64,000 nt of DNA, taken from Otis tarda (taxonomy: Eukaryota > Chordata > Aves > Otidiformes > Otididae). This document shows, one piece after another, positions 12,096 through 25,074 of the stretch; positions within the stretch are counted from its first letter, which is position 1, and each line of letters opens with the position of its first letter. The DNA lies in contig CM048554.1 of the NCBI GenBank assembly GCA_026413225.1, positions 46,843,963 to 46,907,962 of the forward strand, read 5' to 3'. The position numbers and the translations under genes were made by a program. The notes beneath the pieces are model-generated. The model was not told the origin of the DNA. It made no database searches and saw only the letters and a program-made list of their open reading frames with translations.

Positions 12096-13493
12096 GAAGT
12101 GATAAGCAAATACTAAGCCATTGCTACTTTTGTCATACAGTAAGAGAAAATAGTACACTTTTTAAGTTTTATCCTTAAAACCTGAGCCCCTCATGGGCTC
12201 TCTGAGCTCCTGATACTTTACTTTTTCTCGGAGAAGCTGAAATACTCTGCTGAATGCTTTGACTTAATACTTTCCAAATTTCTTTATTATCCTCAGAATG
12301 TCAGGTCCAATTTTGCCTTATTGAACTTAGGATCCAGCCTGAATCTTAAATTAATTTCTCTTAAGGATGTCTGAGTCTCTGAGTTTAACTGGATCCATAC
12401 TTAAATAGAAGTGGGCAAACTAAGATGGCCCTTCGCTGATATTATTGCCTCCTGTCTGCCAAATACATTTAGGTTAGTCATGATACACCCATGAATGAAC
12501 TGTCACTGTGCTGTCTAGATATTTCTGCTTATTTCTATTAAGGAGTCTTAGATGAAAAGTAGCTGTAAGAAGAAAATATATAGAGGAGAAGAAAAAAGGG
12601 AAGAGTTTTATCTCCTTTCTTGTAGCAAGCTGTTTTTATAGTAACCTATTCTAACTGTTGTAGGGCAAATGGGTTTTGCAAAACAAGCCTTTCGTTTGCC
12701 CTCTTACATTATTATGATAAAATATAAATTCCAGGAGAAAGAGGAGAATTGTTTCAGCAGAGTTAAAAAGAGCAGTGGGGGATTCTCAGACAGGCATATG
12801 CACATTCTCAGGTCAGAAATGCTCTTTCGGAGAGCAGCAAGCTATGAATGTGCAGCTGCAGGCTTCAGGGTCCTGAATAATCTACATTCAGAGACTGCAA
12901 AGTCATCAATATTTATGGACTGGCGGGATCATCCCTGGCATGCAGCTACATCTGCCAGCTCTCCGTTTACTCCACATCCTTTTCTCTGCAAGTTTCAGGT
13001 TCTTATTTCCTGTGACTAGTAGGTTTGCACTTTGAAGCAGAGCTCCTCCAGTGAAACAGAGAAGGCGCTTCCTGAATCATACTGAGCAAGCATGTTAGCC
13101 ATCCGCGTCGAGAAATACCCACTGCAGCAGATGTTGGGTGAGAAACAGGAGCTGCCACTTACTACAGTATCCCAGACTCAGCCCTGTTTTGGTGGCTGCA
13201 GCATGCTTGCTCTGACTTATTTTCTCAGAATTGCTTTAAAGCCAAAGGCTCCCACACCCTGTTTCAGCAGGAACTGCCGTTTTGTCTTGAGGCAGAAATG
13301 TTCATGCATACGTATTTGCTCTCAAAAGGTAGAGTCTATGATGCAGCATTTGAGTCAATCCTACAGCACCAGTACAGCACTTGATAATCATATCCAACGG
13401 GCCAGTACAGTTTGTTTCACATTGGGCCAATGAAATAATTCTCAGTTTTGCAAATAGAGAAAAAATGAAAAAATCATTTTGATGTGGCAAACT
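12096..13493. other. Unique noncoding DNA
   Basis: Contains open frames of about 115 codons at 12669-13019 and 13092-13433. Neither shows a recognisable domain, credible exon borders or a biased composition, so I treat both as chance. Confidence 0.65.
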
Positions 13494-13557
13494 CTGCATA
13501 GCTTCAAAAGAGAACACTCATTTAACTGCATAGCTTCAAAAGAGAACACTCATTTAA
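13494..13557. repeat. Perfect 32-bp tandem duplication
   Basis: Two identical 32-base units, each beginning ctgcatagcttcaaaagaga, sit head to tail at 13494-13525 and 13526-13557. Absence of any mismatch suggests a recent event, or an assembly artefact. Confidence 0.95.
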
Positions 13558-14219
13558 CAGCCTTATCTATTAATCTCAGGAGATTTAAATAGGAAGTTAA
13601 TAATAACATTAATTTTATTGTTTTATTTTAAAATGATGGTCATCAAGAATGGCAATGCATTATTGATCTTTACAATGGTAAAAATATAACATTTGTGGTT
13701 TTGCTTGCCTAAATTTTCATTTCAAAGCTCTATACATGTAATTTAAATCACAAACTATTCAAATAACACTGAATCAGTACTGGAAAACTTGTGCTGCACC
13801 AGTCGTCTTGAAGTCTGGAAACATTTACTTCACCAGATTGTACTTTTTTTCTCATTTTCCCATGAATATTTAGGTGACAGAATTCAACCAGCGCAGGTGC
13901 TATGTATAAGGAGTACTGATCTTGCATATTAATCAATCACAAATGTGCATTTTCAATTAATTTCTGTCAGTATTAATGTGCAATGTCCTATCAACTAAAA
14001 TGACCGGTTCAAAAGTAAAAATTACACCATTTGTCCAGACACAACTGCTGAGCTCTATGTTCAGTGCTTCTGATTTTCTCTGTATGAGAAATGTCACTAT
14101 GTGTAATGAACGAAAAAGAACTTCTTTAACAGGATATATAAATGATTCAAGTGATGTTAATCTCAGGAAAGGTATAATAATTTATGGCAGGTTTTTGCTA
14201 AGTGCTGTATTAAAAAGAC
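13558..14219. other. AT-rich noncoding DNA
   Basis: No gene or repeat is recognised. The composition is strongly AT, with many taa and att triplets. Confidence 0.7.
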
Positions 14220-15260
14220 TGTAAAAGGCAGTCGCCTGAAGAAACTGGACCTGCACTCTGCTCAGGAAGATGTGCGCAACTTTAGTGGTGGGCTGTTCGT
14301 GCACCACATGCAACAGGTGGGAGCGGGAGGAGAAAAGTACAGCTAAATTCCCAGCAGTGGGGGAATGAGATAGACCAAAAAGAGGACAAAGGGGCAAACA
14401 GCCTTGTAGGGGGAGCAGAGGAGAGGATTGGCAGGGTCGGAGGTGACTCTGGAGCATGTGTGAGAGTGGTGCTTGGGAGGTGAACGAGGACCATGAAACG
14501 CTTCAGGAGAGGGAGGGGAGTAGGAGGCATCTGGGTGAACAGATCGTCACTTGGGGGTAGGCTAAGATCACACAGACACATGGGCCCTTTCTGCTGGGGG
14601 CTAAACAGCATGACACGGTGCAAGGCACTACAGTTACTTTGAGTAAATGCTCCCTGCTCCTTTTTTTTTCTTTTTTTTTTTTTTTTTTGTCATGTTAAGT
14701 AGCTCTTTGGGTATTCCCAGCAGCCTAAGCTTTCTTTAGACTTTCCTCTGTTTAAAGAACTGTTTTTAGAACAAAACCCTGTACTGAGAAGCAGATATAG
14801 AAGTGTGTGCACTCAGTCATTGCTCCCCCACACCCGTCTGTTGTTATCTGTCTACCCTGAATATAAACTTGTAATCTCTGCCCTTTTGTTGTCTTCCCCC
14901 AGAGTCACTGTCAGACCCTCTCGAGATGAGGTGGGTGGGTGTGCATTGCCCTGGCCAGCTTTCCTGTGAGACCAAAGGAAGGGAGGGGGCTAGCACCCTG
15001 GCTTTTCTGCCTCCACCCCAGTAGCAAAGACCCTAAAGATGGGGCATAGCCATCAGTGTCTGGGCGGGTCTAGTATGAACGCAGGAGGAACAGCTTGGAA
15101 GCACAGCCTGGCAGTGGGGGTTGCCTTCAGCAGATGGCCTGGTAGCTAGGGCTCCTTCTGGTGGATGCAGGTACTGTGGGGTCAAATCCTTTCTGACAGA
15201 AAAGGGAACGGGATTTACCACAGCCTGGAAATGTGCCCTTGCCTTATCTGACACTTCAGT
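14220..15260. other. G/purine-rich block, interrupted by a T tract
   Basis: From 14270 to 14600 the plus strand is markedly purine- and G-rich, with many GGGG or GGGAGG clusters. From 14880 to 15250 G+C is again higher than in the flanks. The minus-strand open frames here (14182-14457, 14282-14623, 15033-15254) are proline/leucine/serine-rich, as expected from reading a polypyrimidine strand, and I do not consider them genes. The block could be an old, unrecognised repeat or a regulatory GC-rich island. Confidence 0.5.
14661..14688. repeat. Poly-T tract
   Basis: Nine T, one C, then eighteen T. It could be the reverse complement of a retroposon A-tail, but no recognisable element body abuts it. 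Confidence 0.9.
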
Positions 15261-18200
15261 GAATTTGACTTCACTTCCTGGCTAGCTTGGAATTTACCAA
15301 AACTGCAGTTTAAAAAAAAAAAAAATTAACAGAAGTATCACTAAATCACTGGGCAATATTTAAGTGGGGTAAATCTGGAGCGGGACTGAATGCCTGCACA
15401 GGGGAGGAATTCTTATTTTAGCTGAATATTTGTGGCATAAACAGTGTGGTTTGATGTCAAACTTATTTTCCTTTTCTGCAATTTTCTCAGTATGTCCAGT
15501 TCTAGCAATTACTGATTTAAATTTTCTTTCCCTCTTTAAGTCATTACTTAGAACTGACACAAGCATTCAGACAGAAATCTGTTTAAACTCTCATTGCAAT
15601 GTCCCTGTGTCTTTCGTACCATCTGCTGTGCTGACTGACAAATGCCTACGAGGTAGAACATTGCACGGTACGACAATACCTGAGCATGACAGAAGAATTC
15701 AAGGCAGCTGCAGCATGAAAGTCTTCCTTGCTTTGTTTCCTTGGTTTTACAATTTAAAAAAAAAAAAAACAAAACTTTAATGCAGTATTCTGTGGTTAAA
15801 ATTCATTTGCTTTTTAAACATAGCATTAAAAAACTCATTCAGCCACACTTTACATGCTTGATTGTGGACAGCAAGCCAATATTTTAGTGGCTACATCAAT
15901 GGCATAAGAGCTGGGATTCCTGGGATCCTAATTCCATGTACTGAAGTTGTGTGGTGAAATTTATGAGGAAAGAAATGTCTTTTTGGCAATATTAATTGGA
16001 TTTATCCAAGTGTGTGGGAATGCAATTGCATTTCCTACCTACACAGAGGAAGCTGTGATAGCACAAGGTTTACTGAGGAGTAAGTTATCATATAAGAGAA
16101 TAACTTCTACTATTCCTTTCTGGGGTTGGTAGGAGCTTCAGCGAAAGAGGCTGAAGATATGTGTATTGAATCAGAGTCTGCTCTAGCTGCTGGCTAATTT
16201 TACACAGTTGGTAGGCTCACAGTTTTTAGGGCTCAAAAAAAAAAAGAAAAGTAAGACACAGCAATATGCTTTCAGATACACGCAGCTCAACGGTGAAAAG
16301 GTTGGTTTGTTGTCACCTCTCTGAGTACTTTTAGTTTACCTATGAGAGGAAATTTATTTTTCAGTATCCTTCCTCCACATTCTGTCTTGTGGTTTGATGC
16401 CACAGTCAGTGGTTTCTCCGTTAAATTCTAAATGCATTACATAGTTTCTAGTTTATAAAACCCAAGTTTAGAGCCATCAGCTTCTTATGCTTTCTTCATG
16501 CATCTGCAGCCCTTGGTTTTCATCAGTCTTTCCTGCTTCTCTTCTATTTCATCCCCTTTTTACTCAAATCATGCAGTGCACACTGATTTTCATCAGCCCG
16601 CTCTGTACTTGAAGGCTTTTCATCAGTTTTGCTTCTTGGTTTTGTTCCAGTAACCTTGTCTCTTTGTTTTCGTGGTGTCAACTGTCATGCTTTCATCTGC
16701 AGCTTTTTCTCATTAGCAAAGTGTGTGCTTCAAAAAGGTTATAACTAGAAGGGGAAAGATACATGGAGAACCATATATCACAAGTGCTCCTCAAGTTTAA
16801 TTTTGACGTGCAAACGAAAGGAGGAGGAATCATTCCCAGCATTATCGTTTTCTCTTTCACGCTCATTTCATTCCACATATGAGATCAGAAGAGACTGCTT
16901 TTCCATGTATAAATATTTAACTGAGACACAGAGATTGCCTGTGTGGCTTTAGATGTAAATCAGTTTAAAGGAAGTGAGATAGAATCCTTATTTGTCCAAG
17001 GATTTTCTGTTGCCTGTTGCTGTAGGATCTCTGACTCAATTCTTGACCCTTTTGTACAGATTTTATACAACCTGGGAAACTGGTTAAATTATATTTATGA
17101 CTATTGCATGGTAAAAAAGCAGGCATGCCTAATAATTTTTAGGAAAAGCATTAAGCAGTCAATGGCAATGCTCCTTCAATAGCTGGGGAGAGCTAATTGG
17201 ACAGTTTCCAACAGAGTCCATGGAAAAATGCAGATCATATCAAGCAAGCATTAGCTGTGAGAGTATCCAAGGTTAGAGGGAGACTCATGCTTCATTTATC
17301 AGCCAGGATTAAAGGCAGCGGAGAATGTTCATTGCAACTGTGCAAACATAAAACATATTAAAGGGCCAAGACGTAGAAAATGTCAACCACTGCTGTTCTG
17401 AGCCTATCCATCATAGTGAGCTGGGAGTCATCACTGTATCCCACAGTGAGTCATGAGTGAAGCAAATGTTACATAAGCTTTTTTTACCCATGGGGATTTC
17501 AATTAACTTTTGAAATAGAGATACATTGTGTTGAATGTCATGCTGATACTGAAGACCTCCACAATGTTGTCATGCCCGTAGACATTTGCAGATTATTTAA
17601 TCAGCCTCGTCTTGAAGGAGTAAGGCAATGGGATTCTCAGATTTAAACAGTTTTGCCAAAGCTGCAGCTAGTGGCCCCCATATGATGGGCAACCCACCAC
17701 AGCTAGCCTGATGGTCACTGATTGTAATCCGGTACTGCGTGGTGTGGAGAATGAACTCTCAGAGCTTTGTGGTGATGATAGCTTTATCCCCTTCTGCAAT
17801 CAATGTGTCTCAGCCGTGAGAATGGTCCTTATGTTGCTGGCAACTTGAAATCTTACTCTATTGCATTCCCCAAAAGGCTGTACCACTGCACGCCAAGGGT
17901 TACATAGGCTGGAAGGTGTTAGTCGTTCCTCTGTTATGTTCCTCTAAGTTAATGGGGGGAACAACTTGAGGAGGACTCAAGAAGAAAGTTCTCAGCTGAA
18001 AATCATGTAGTGGGCATGAGGGGCCTTATTGTAAGTAAACACTGTATGCAGTATTGAAGGAGCTGAGATAATTGTTTGACAAGGATACTCGCCTATCTTC
18101 TCACAGGAAACTTCCAGGGAGAAGCTTAAGCCTTGACAAGAGTGTCACCTGACAGACCGGAGGAGCTTCACTGGCTGATGGACACATTATTTTCTTACAT

Positions 18201-18968
18201 GAAACAACAAAAATAGGTTACACATCTTGGGGGAATCCAAGCTCTGCTTTGTTGAACAAAATCCCCTTACACAGTTTTGGGGGTGGTGTTACTTGTGTGG
18301 TATCAAACCTTAAAGGAAATTTCTCAAAGGCACAAATAGTGATGTGGCAGTACATTTTCCTTTCCAGAGCAGAAAATAAGTGCTTTGCTCTGCAAGTTCT
18401 AAATATGTGGTGAGATTGATCCCCTTTGCATACCAACTTGAAGGCATACTGAAGCAAAGAAAAGAAGAGGTAATTTTAACCCATGTCAGTCTCCACGTCA
18501 ATCCCCTTCACTGTCATTACTGATCCCTGAATCATGACCTTGTGCACTTTCCATGTGCTTCTTATCTCTTTTTATTCAGCTGTTGATCCTTCTCATTCCC
18601 TCAGTTTGTCCTTCAGTCAGCTATCGCCTACCTCTTCCTTTTCTGCCAGAGGTTAGGGCATGGAGGGAACGGAGAGGAAAGATTCAGGTGCCAGTGCCAT
18701 AAACTAGCAGCTTTCTTGAATGCGATAGGTAAGCAATAGCATTAGGGAGTAACAACGAAGAGAAGAAACAATAGGGATCTTTTAAACTAGCAGCCAAACA
18801 AAGGAGAGAAAAAAATGGGTTTAGAGTGGTTATATTTGTGAGCAGGATTCTCTTCAGCTGTAGAGGTACGTAAAGAAAGCTGCATTGGATGCAGATACTG
18901 TAAATGAGAGCTCCACAGTTACAAGGAAGTTGTAAAATATCTCTCTGCATTGTTAACTACAAGAAGTG
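15261..18968. other. Unique noncoding DNA
   Basis: No supported gene. The text around 15910-15940 (gggattcctgggatcctaat) faintly recalls the amniote MIR SINE body, and 16921-16950 faintly recalls its other half. Both are too short to call. Otherwise only short homopolymer runs are visible. Confidence 0.65.
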
Positions 18969-19020
18969 GGGTTTTGGTTTTGTTGTTTTGGTTTGGTTTT
19001 TGTTTTTGTTTTTTTTTTTT
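18969..19020. repeat. G/T-rich (GTTTT)n low-complexity tract
   Basis: A degenerate run of GTTTT/GGTTT units ends in a T run of about twelve bases. It contains no C or A for about 50 bases. Confidence 0.9.
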
Positions 19021-19460
19021 ATCCCAGCCCTTCAAGTATTTACCAGTTGATTAATTTTAAGAGTAATCCCATTAATTTTAACTTGGGAAATCAGAGCCTG
19101 ATTCGGTCTACCCACAATTTCTCCTTATAAACTCCAGTGTTGAAATAGTTTCAGTCTCCAAACTTTTAAAATAATTTTTTGACTGCTGATTTGGCAAACA
19201 ACTTCTCTTTCATTGCCTACTTCTCAAAAAAAACCAGACAACTGAAACATCACACAAAATGGTTTTCTGGATGAACAGGTAGTTTAGAATGTTCAGATGT
19301 GTAGCAATTTGTTGTTTAGCATTTTCTTTGTCCTCTTGTGCAAAATCCTCTGCCTTTTTGTGAGCATGAGGATAGACAGAAAGCACACATCCCCCATTAT
19401 GAAATAAACACTTTTTAATGTATTCAATGTATTTTTATAATGAAATGCCTATAAGCAGAG

Positions 19461-19494
19461 TGTTGAAATTGAGCAATTGTTGAAATTCAGCAAT
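19461..19494. repeat. 17-bp tandem duplication, one mismatch
   Basis: tgttgaaattgagcaat (19461-19477) is followed directly by tgttgaaattcagcaat (19478-19494). Confidence 0.9.
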
Positions 19495-21137
19495 GGCTCA
19501 GAGGCACATTCTAGCACTATGCTGCAATTGATTTTGATTTGACAATGCCAATAAACAGTGAAAATTCTTCTTGGAATTTTCCACGTGGTAGAAATAAAAG
19601 TTATAGGCTTTCTTATTAGTTGAGAAATAGCAGTGGAAAAGTTGCTCATGGGTTTGTTTTTTTTTTTTTCTATTTTAGCAACTTCTGAATAACAGTATCA
19701 TGATACACCTGAGACAGATTTTCCTCAGATTTCTCCCCCTTTTTTATTTCCACTTGAATTTCATGCAAGTTTCAAAACATTCTTTCCTCCAGTTCAGCAA
19801 GGTATACAGGAATTCTTGTGGGTTCAAATTTGCTCTTTTAGCTCCGTCATAAAAATGCCTACTGCAGGAAGGGTGGCAAGAAAGTTATCTTTGGCTTCCT
19901 AAAGAATGCATTAAATTGGAACTGCTGAAATCTGTACTTTTGCGATCAGAGTGGATTTCAAGGCTTAATAATAGTGCTTTCCATACTGATTGGAACTCCA
20001 CAAAGGGCTCAAAGAGAAAAATATATCAGACAGTAAGTCTGGTCTAGAGACTAGATCTAGAGATGAAATCAAAGCTGATCACGCTGTCCTTTCCCTACAA
20101 ACCCACCATTCCAGCAGGGTAGGAGTGACCCCTACAGATGGGGTCTGTCTGCACAGATGACTGTGCAGGTATCAACACCTTTAAGGTGTACAGCTGACTT
20201 TCCATCCTAATCTTTTCTCCTTCCAGATTATTCTATTGTTTATGATGTCTCCCTCCATCTGACCACAGGCTGCATGAGACAGGTCAGAAGGTTTTTACCC
20301 GGAAACCGGGTGAAAATACTCCAGAGGCTGTACATGTACATTATATCCCAGGAGAAGGTGCAAACTTCTTAGTGTGCCCAACAGAAAAGGTGTAAAGGGT
20401 GATGTTATAAAACGTGATTACACTGTGCTGTGACAGCAGTCAGCAGTTCTAGGGGTAAGAGTCAGCCTGGTTGCCCTAAGGGTCATCCAGTTGACCTGTC
20501 CTCCCACGGCCCCGTACTGCTCCCAGCACCCACCATTCAAGGGGATGAATGCCGTATGGATGTCAGTTTATACCAGCCTCCGCGTGAATACTCCAGGGAA
20601 AGGAAGGAGAATCAGTGGATTATTCTTATCAGAACAAAGAGAGACAACATGCCTCAGAAAGCTAAAGCCGTAAATGCACAAGCTGGAAGAGAAGCAGGGT
20701 AAAGCAGAACCGCCCTGTCAACAGTTCACTTTAAAGCAGATATGAGGAATTCCCTTATTTTCTGTTCGAAATGAACTAAAAGTGTGTAGAAAAATTGGCA
20801 TATGTATCATGCTGGTTTCATCTTCAGACTTTAGGCAAAATCTGTGCTTTAACTCAGAGTGATATCAGATAAAACTGCCTGTTGACTATCATTTCTATTC
20901 GGTATTAAAAAAAAAGACCTATTAGGAGAAACTATTTTCAGTGGGTAAAAAGAAAAAACCCTAAAAAAAAAAATCTTTCAGCATCTTCCTTCTTGATGTT
21001 AGGGGTGATTTTGCTCTGCAAGTTGAAATATTAGAGCATAGATCTTTTGCAATTCATCTACATATTCAACTAAAAGTCAGAGGAGAAATGAAAATAAAAC
21101 AAAAAAAAAAAAATTACTCCCAAATTCAGTTTTGAAT

Positions 21138-21165
21138 TGGTGTATTTTGGCTGGTGTATTTTGGC
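21138..21165. repeat. Perfect 14-bp tandem duplication
   Basis: The unit tggtgtattttggc occurs at 21138-21151 and again at 21152-21165. Confidence 0.95.
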
Positions 21166-21439
21166 TACTTTATTTTTACCTTATTTTCTAGGCTTTCTGT
21201 GTGTGTTTGTTCTTTATTGCATTTGTATGACGTATATAACACACATCAATGCGTGTAGCCTCGCATCACCCCTGTGAGGGAAAAAAAAGTAGCAGTAAAC
21301 TGATGGGGACCGAAAACCATGAGGAATTTAATCAGCATACTGCAAGTGTGACCTGTGAGTTAAGAGTGCCTGCTTTAAATGACCTCCAGCAAACACAGAG
21401 CCTCAAGGCTTCTTAGCGAAGCTGAAAGTCCCTGCAGTG

Positions 21440-21489
21440 GGAACACAGGATGGTCCCTTCCAGCCCAGGCTGTTCTACGATTCTATGAT
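21440..21489 (+). mobile_element. CR1 LINE 3' end fragment
   Basis: The phrase ggatggtcccttccagccca leads into gttctacgattctatgatgg. This is the hallmark of the CR1 3' terminus in sauropsids: a 'ggtcccttccaaccc' segment and then tandem ATTCTATG-type octamers. Only the last 50 bases or so are recognisable, as expected for the 5'-truncated CR1 copies that dominate bird genomes. The upstream boundary is not defined. Confidence 0.7.
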
Positions 21490-24400
21490 GGCCCCTTAGA
21501 CACTGCATGCCTGAGTCCTCCTCACTCCTTTACCACAAGATCTTCCCTGGTGGGTAATTACCCGAAATAAAACACGGAGCCGTGTAACCTTGACACGTTG
21601 TTTGCAGTCTAGGATTTTGTAGGGTTTTTTTTTGCCAATAATTCAAATAACAGCAGTTCTTAATTTCTTTCCTCTGAATAAATATTTCCTTTTCAAGAAC
21701 CAAACAAGCTGATCTCTGCTGCAATGATCCCCAAATATCTTTATGTACAACTCAGGTAACTGTGTAAGTGGATTTAAAGGGTAGCATGTTTTTCATGTCA
21801 TTAAGATGCTCGTTTTTAATCTTAATTCCAGTTTAAATAAATTATTCCAGTGATCTATGATTATGGTAAAACATGCCAAGAAGGCTATGACCTGTTTCTG
21901 AGAGTGACATAGAGATTTCAGGATCATCCTGAGTTCTTCTCCTGTTGAGAAGGTCTGTTTTGGAAAACAGCTTTCACTTGTAAGTTCCATAACAGTAGCA
22001 GAAAAAAAAAAAAAAGATCACTGGGGGAGAAACAAACTCCCTTGAGGGGAGTATTTACAATATAACACTATACAGTCTCATTCATCTCTGTGCTACTCTT
22101 GTTTATTTCTGTTGTAACTAATGGTGCCAGTGGTTAGACTAATAGAAAACTGGATTTTGCAGTATGTGAAAAGGAGAGACTGATTATTCCCCAAGGGCAA
22201 GGAAAGTCTATTACACACTTTATTTTGAAGGCAAAACTGAGAGCTGGACTCTCTATTTGAGAGGATCTTCAGTGTAGAAATACAAAGATTACATGATTCT
22301 GGCTATAGTAGCTACCTGTGCTCGCTAGCTGTGTAATCAAGAACAAATGACAAAATCAGCCAAGGATGTGAAAACTGGAGCTATTACAATACAGACATTT
22401 TGGGTTGTTCCAGAGCCCATCTCATCCTTGTGTGATACGCGACAGTCAGACACAGCCAGGCGACGTGTGTATCTCCCACTGTGAAGGGCATAACTCTGTT
22501 TTACAGGATAAAAAGAGATTTAAAAGATGTTATCCCCTTTGAGAAAATTTTATTGAAGTGTCACTTTAAAGGACTGGGCTGGATTGCTTAAAGAACAACA
22601 AAATAGAGAAACCCTTTTAAAGAATTATATTTTCCCAAACAAAATGCCATTGGTTGAGCGTTCTGTCTTCCCAGGACCTTTGTTTAGTAGCTGCAAGGAA
22701 ACTCTGTGCGGGGAAGGACTCAGAAAACAAATACTGTATATCCAGTGTCTCATCTGTCTAGGATTCCGCAGCACACCCACCATTGTATTATGCTAGCATT
22801 TGCATGTTATTAAAGCGAAGTTTAAAAAAAAAAATTTCTTTGTTTGTACAATCCTGAAGCATTTTAATGGAACAACCAGTTAGCAATGCATCTTTTTTTT
22901 GCTTTTTTGTTTCAAATGTTCTAAGGAAGAAAGCTTTTTCTCCTGCTCTTGAACAGAAACCTGCACAAAGCACAGCCTGTTCGGGATAGAGCCAAAATTC
23001 AGCTCGGGTGAGCTCCTCCCGTCTGCACACTGGGTGACTTGTTTTGCTCTGCGATAGAGGAAAGCTGTCATGTAGGGCAGGGAGAACTGCCTGGCTGCAT
23101 GTCTTTAAAGCCAGCTGTGAGGTCACTCAGTTGCCCTTTTTGTCCTGCCGTAACAGTGCTGGTTTTTAACATATAGGAAATGTTAAATATTAAATGTATT
23201 TGTTCTCCACAAGTAGAGGTAATGAAACCCGTGGACACAGAAGCTCTGCTGCAGTCCGGGCCCTTTTTTGGAAGGGTAGCCTGAGGGGCTCTCAGAGCAA
23301 GCTGGCTGCGGAGAAGGTGGCAGGGGATGCTTCGGTAGGGGATGCCTGTGCCCTGGCTCCACATTCGGGACAGACAGAGCAGGAAGCTGTCCACCTTCAT
23401 AGCTACTGCCAGGTCTGCTGCTGGGAATAGTGTAGACATACCTAGAGAGTCCTTTAACAAAAGCAAACACCCCCACCCTCCAAAAAAAAAGAAAAAGCAA
23501 CCACAACAAAACTTTAAAAATACCTGAATATATCTATGTCATGACCAAAACTTTTTCTGATCTGTTTGAGTACCCCAGATGACAGGATCTGCAGTCCTAG
23601 CATAGGCAGAAGGCTACGCTGTCTGTATATCTTGTGTGTTTACCATACCAAAAAGCTTGAAAGGCTTAGAAAGCTTGAAGCCAAAAGGCTTGAAAACTTG
23701 CAGGTCTTTCCTTTGGAAGGTTTTGACTAATGGTTTACAAAGAGCAGACAGCCCACTACAGTCAAATAGCTGTTTCTTTTATCGATCGGAATGAAGCGTT
23801 TGGGGAAAAAAAAATATTTCGGGGTGTATAGACTCCATAAAGTTGTACTATTGTTTGTCAATGATTTGTGCAACCTGACATCTATTGACACCCCCCAAGA
23901 GCCCTCTCCTGAGCTATTCTTTTTTTTTCCCTTGTAGACCTGTTACCCAAAGCAATATATTCAGATAGTAAACAGCCCAATTACAATGTTAACAAATAAC
24001 ACTAGGAAATTATTATGGAGCATTTCTCTTTTCATTACAAGCATTACAACAATAAAGTCTGACATCTTGCAACTCTGAAAAGCTTTACATCAAGTGTCCA
24101 GGAAAGCATATAAAACTCAAATCTAACTGTGGAAAACTCTATAGTAGCTGATGTTTAGGTCTGACCTTTTTATGTACATTAAAATCTGTTTCAGATCATT
24201 GTTAGAAGTATTTATGCTTTCTTCTGACCCCATATAGTTAGATTCTTGATATTTAAGGTTTTACAGAAAGAAACATAAACAAATAAAATTGGATTTCCTT
24301 TACTCCTTTTCTTAAAGTACTTCCAAATAGTTTTCCCACTGCTTAAGTGAAAGATACTGAGTATGTGCCTCTGTGCTATAAAGAAGACGCATGACCTCTT

Positions 24401-24899
24401 TGGAAGTGTCACCATCTCATTTTTTGCTCATTCAAACAGCAGCCAATTTTACTCTAAGTTTTCACGTGAGTGTCAGGCTCATTTATCCCATCACACCACC
24501 ATACAATTCTCCCATGTCTGCACACTTCATATATAAGAAAGTAGTTGAACACACATGTATGTGTATATGTAGATATGTACGTGTGCAGGCATTCGTTTAT
24601 ACACCTTTAAATAGATGCATGTAAAAGCTGTGTGGATTACAAAATGACCATCTTGTTCAGCTTTAGTTGGTCACACATTTACAGTGCCTGCAGGGAAAAG
24701 GCTGTTAAGCACAGTGCTGGCAAAATCTTCTTCCTGATTTCTTTCCTCTGGCTCCCAAACTTCATTTGTTGTCATGTTCAAGCTTTTTTTAGAGTCGTAG
24801 CCTATGGCAGAGAGTGGGATGGGTGAGAAGTCAAGAGAATGCAGGACTTAGCACAGTGTGGCAGATTGAAATGTCAGAGATGTGCTGGCAGCCTATGAT
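21490..24899. other. Unique noncoding DNA, GC-richer centre
   Basis: No gene is supported. From about 22960 to 23430 the composition is richer in G and C, and overlapping open frames occur on both strands (23068-23466, 23183-23509, 23194-23430). Such overlap on both strands is typical of GC-rich noncoding DNA. A strong acceptor-like tract ends at 23937 (ttttttttcccttgtag) but I see no matching donor. A cluster of aggcttgaa-like words lies at 23650-23700. Confidence 0.6.
24540..24600. repeat. Impure TG/TA low-complexity run
   Basis: Alternating purine-pyrimidine text (acatgtatgtgtatatgtag and onward) is rich in TG and TA steps but is not a clean microsatellite. Confidence 0.6.
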
Positions 24900-24914
24900 A
24901 CAAGAAAAATGAAA

Positions 24915-24938
24915 CTCTCAGCTAGACTCTCAACTAGA
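24915..24938. repeat. 12-bp tandem duplication, one mismatch
   Basis: ctctcagctaga is followed directly by ctctcaactaga. Confidence 0.85.
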
Positions 24939-25074
24939 CAATAGATCCACAATATGTATCCACAGTAAAGTCCCAAGCACATGAATCCCCAAAGTGTCAC
25001 CACTAATGTCCTTGTTTGCTCCTCAAAACCCAAATGCGCTAATTAATAAAAAAATAATGTAAATCATGGAGGGG

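Larger units (their letters stand above)
19021..21439. other. Unique noncoding DNA with short duplications
   Basis: No supported gene. The region holds two short tandem duplications (19461 and 21138), a GC hairpin with a 6-bp perfect stem (acccgg-aaa-ccgggt, 20297-20311) and a 12-base perfect palindrome tgtacatgtaca (20329-20340). The nested open frames at 20430-20702 look random. Confidence 0.65.

Noticed and set aside
15905-15945. Possible third MIR-like SINE scrap
   Set aside because: Only about 20 bases resemble the family and the expected downstream part is absent.
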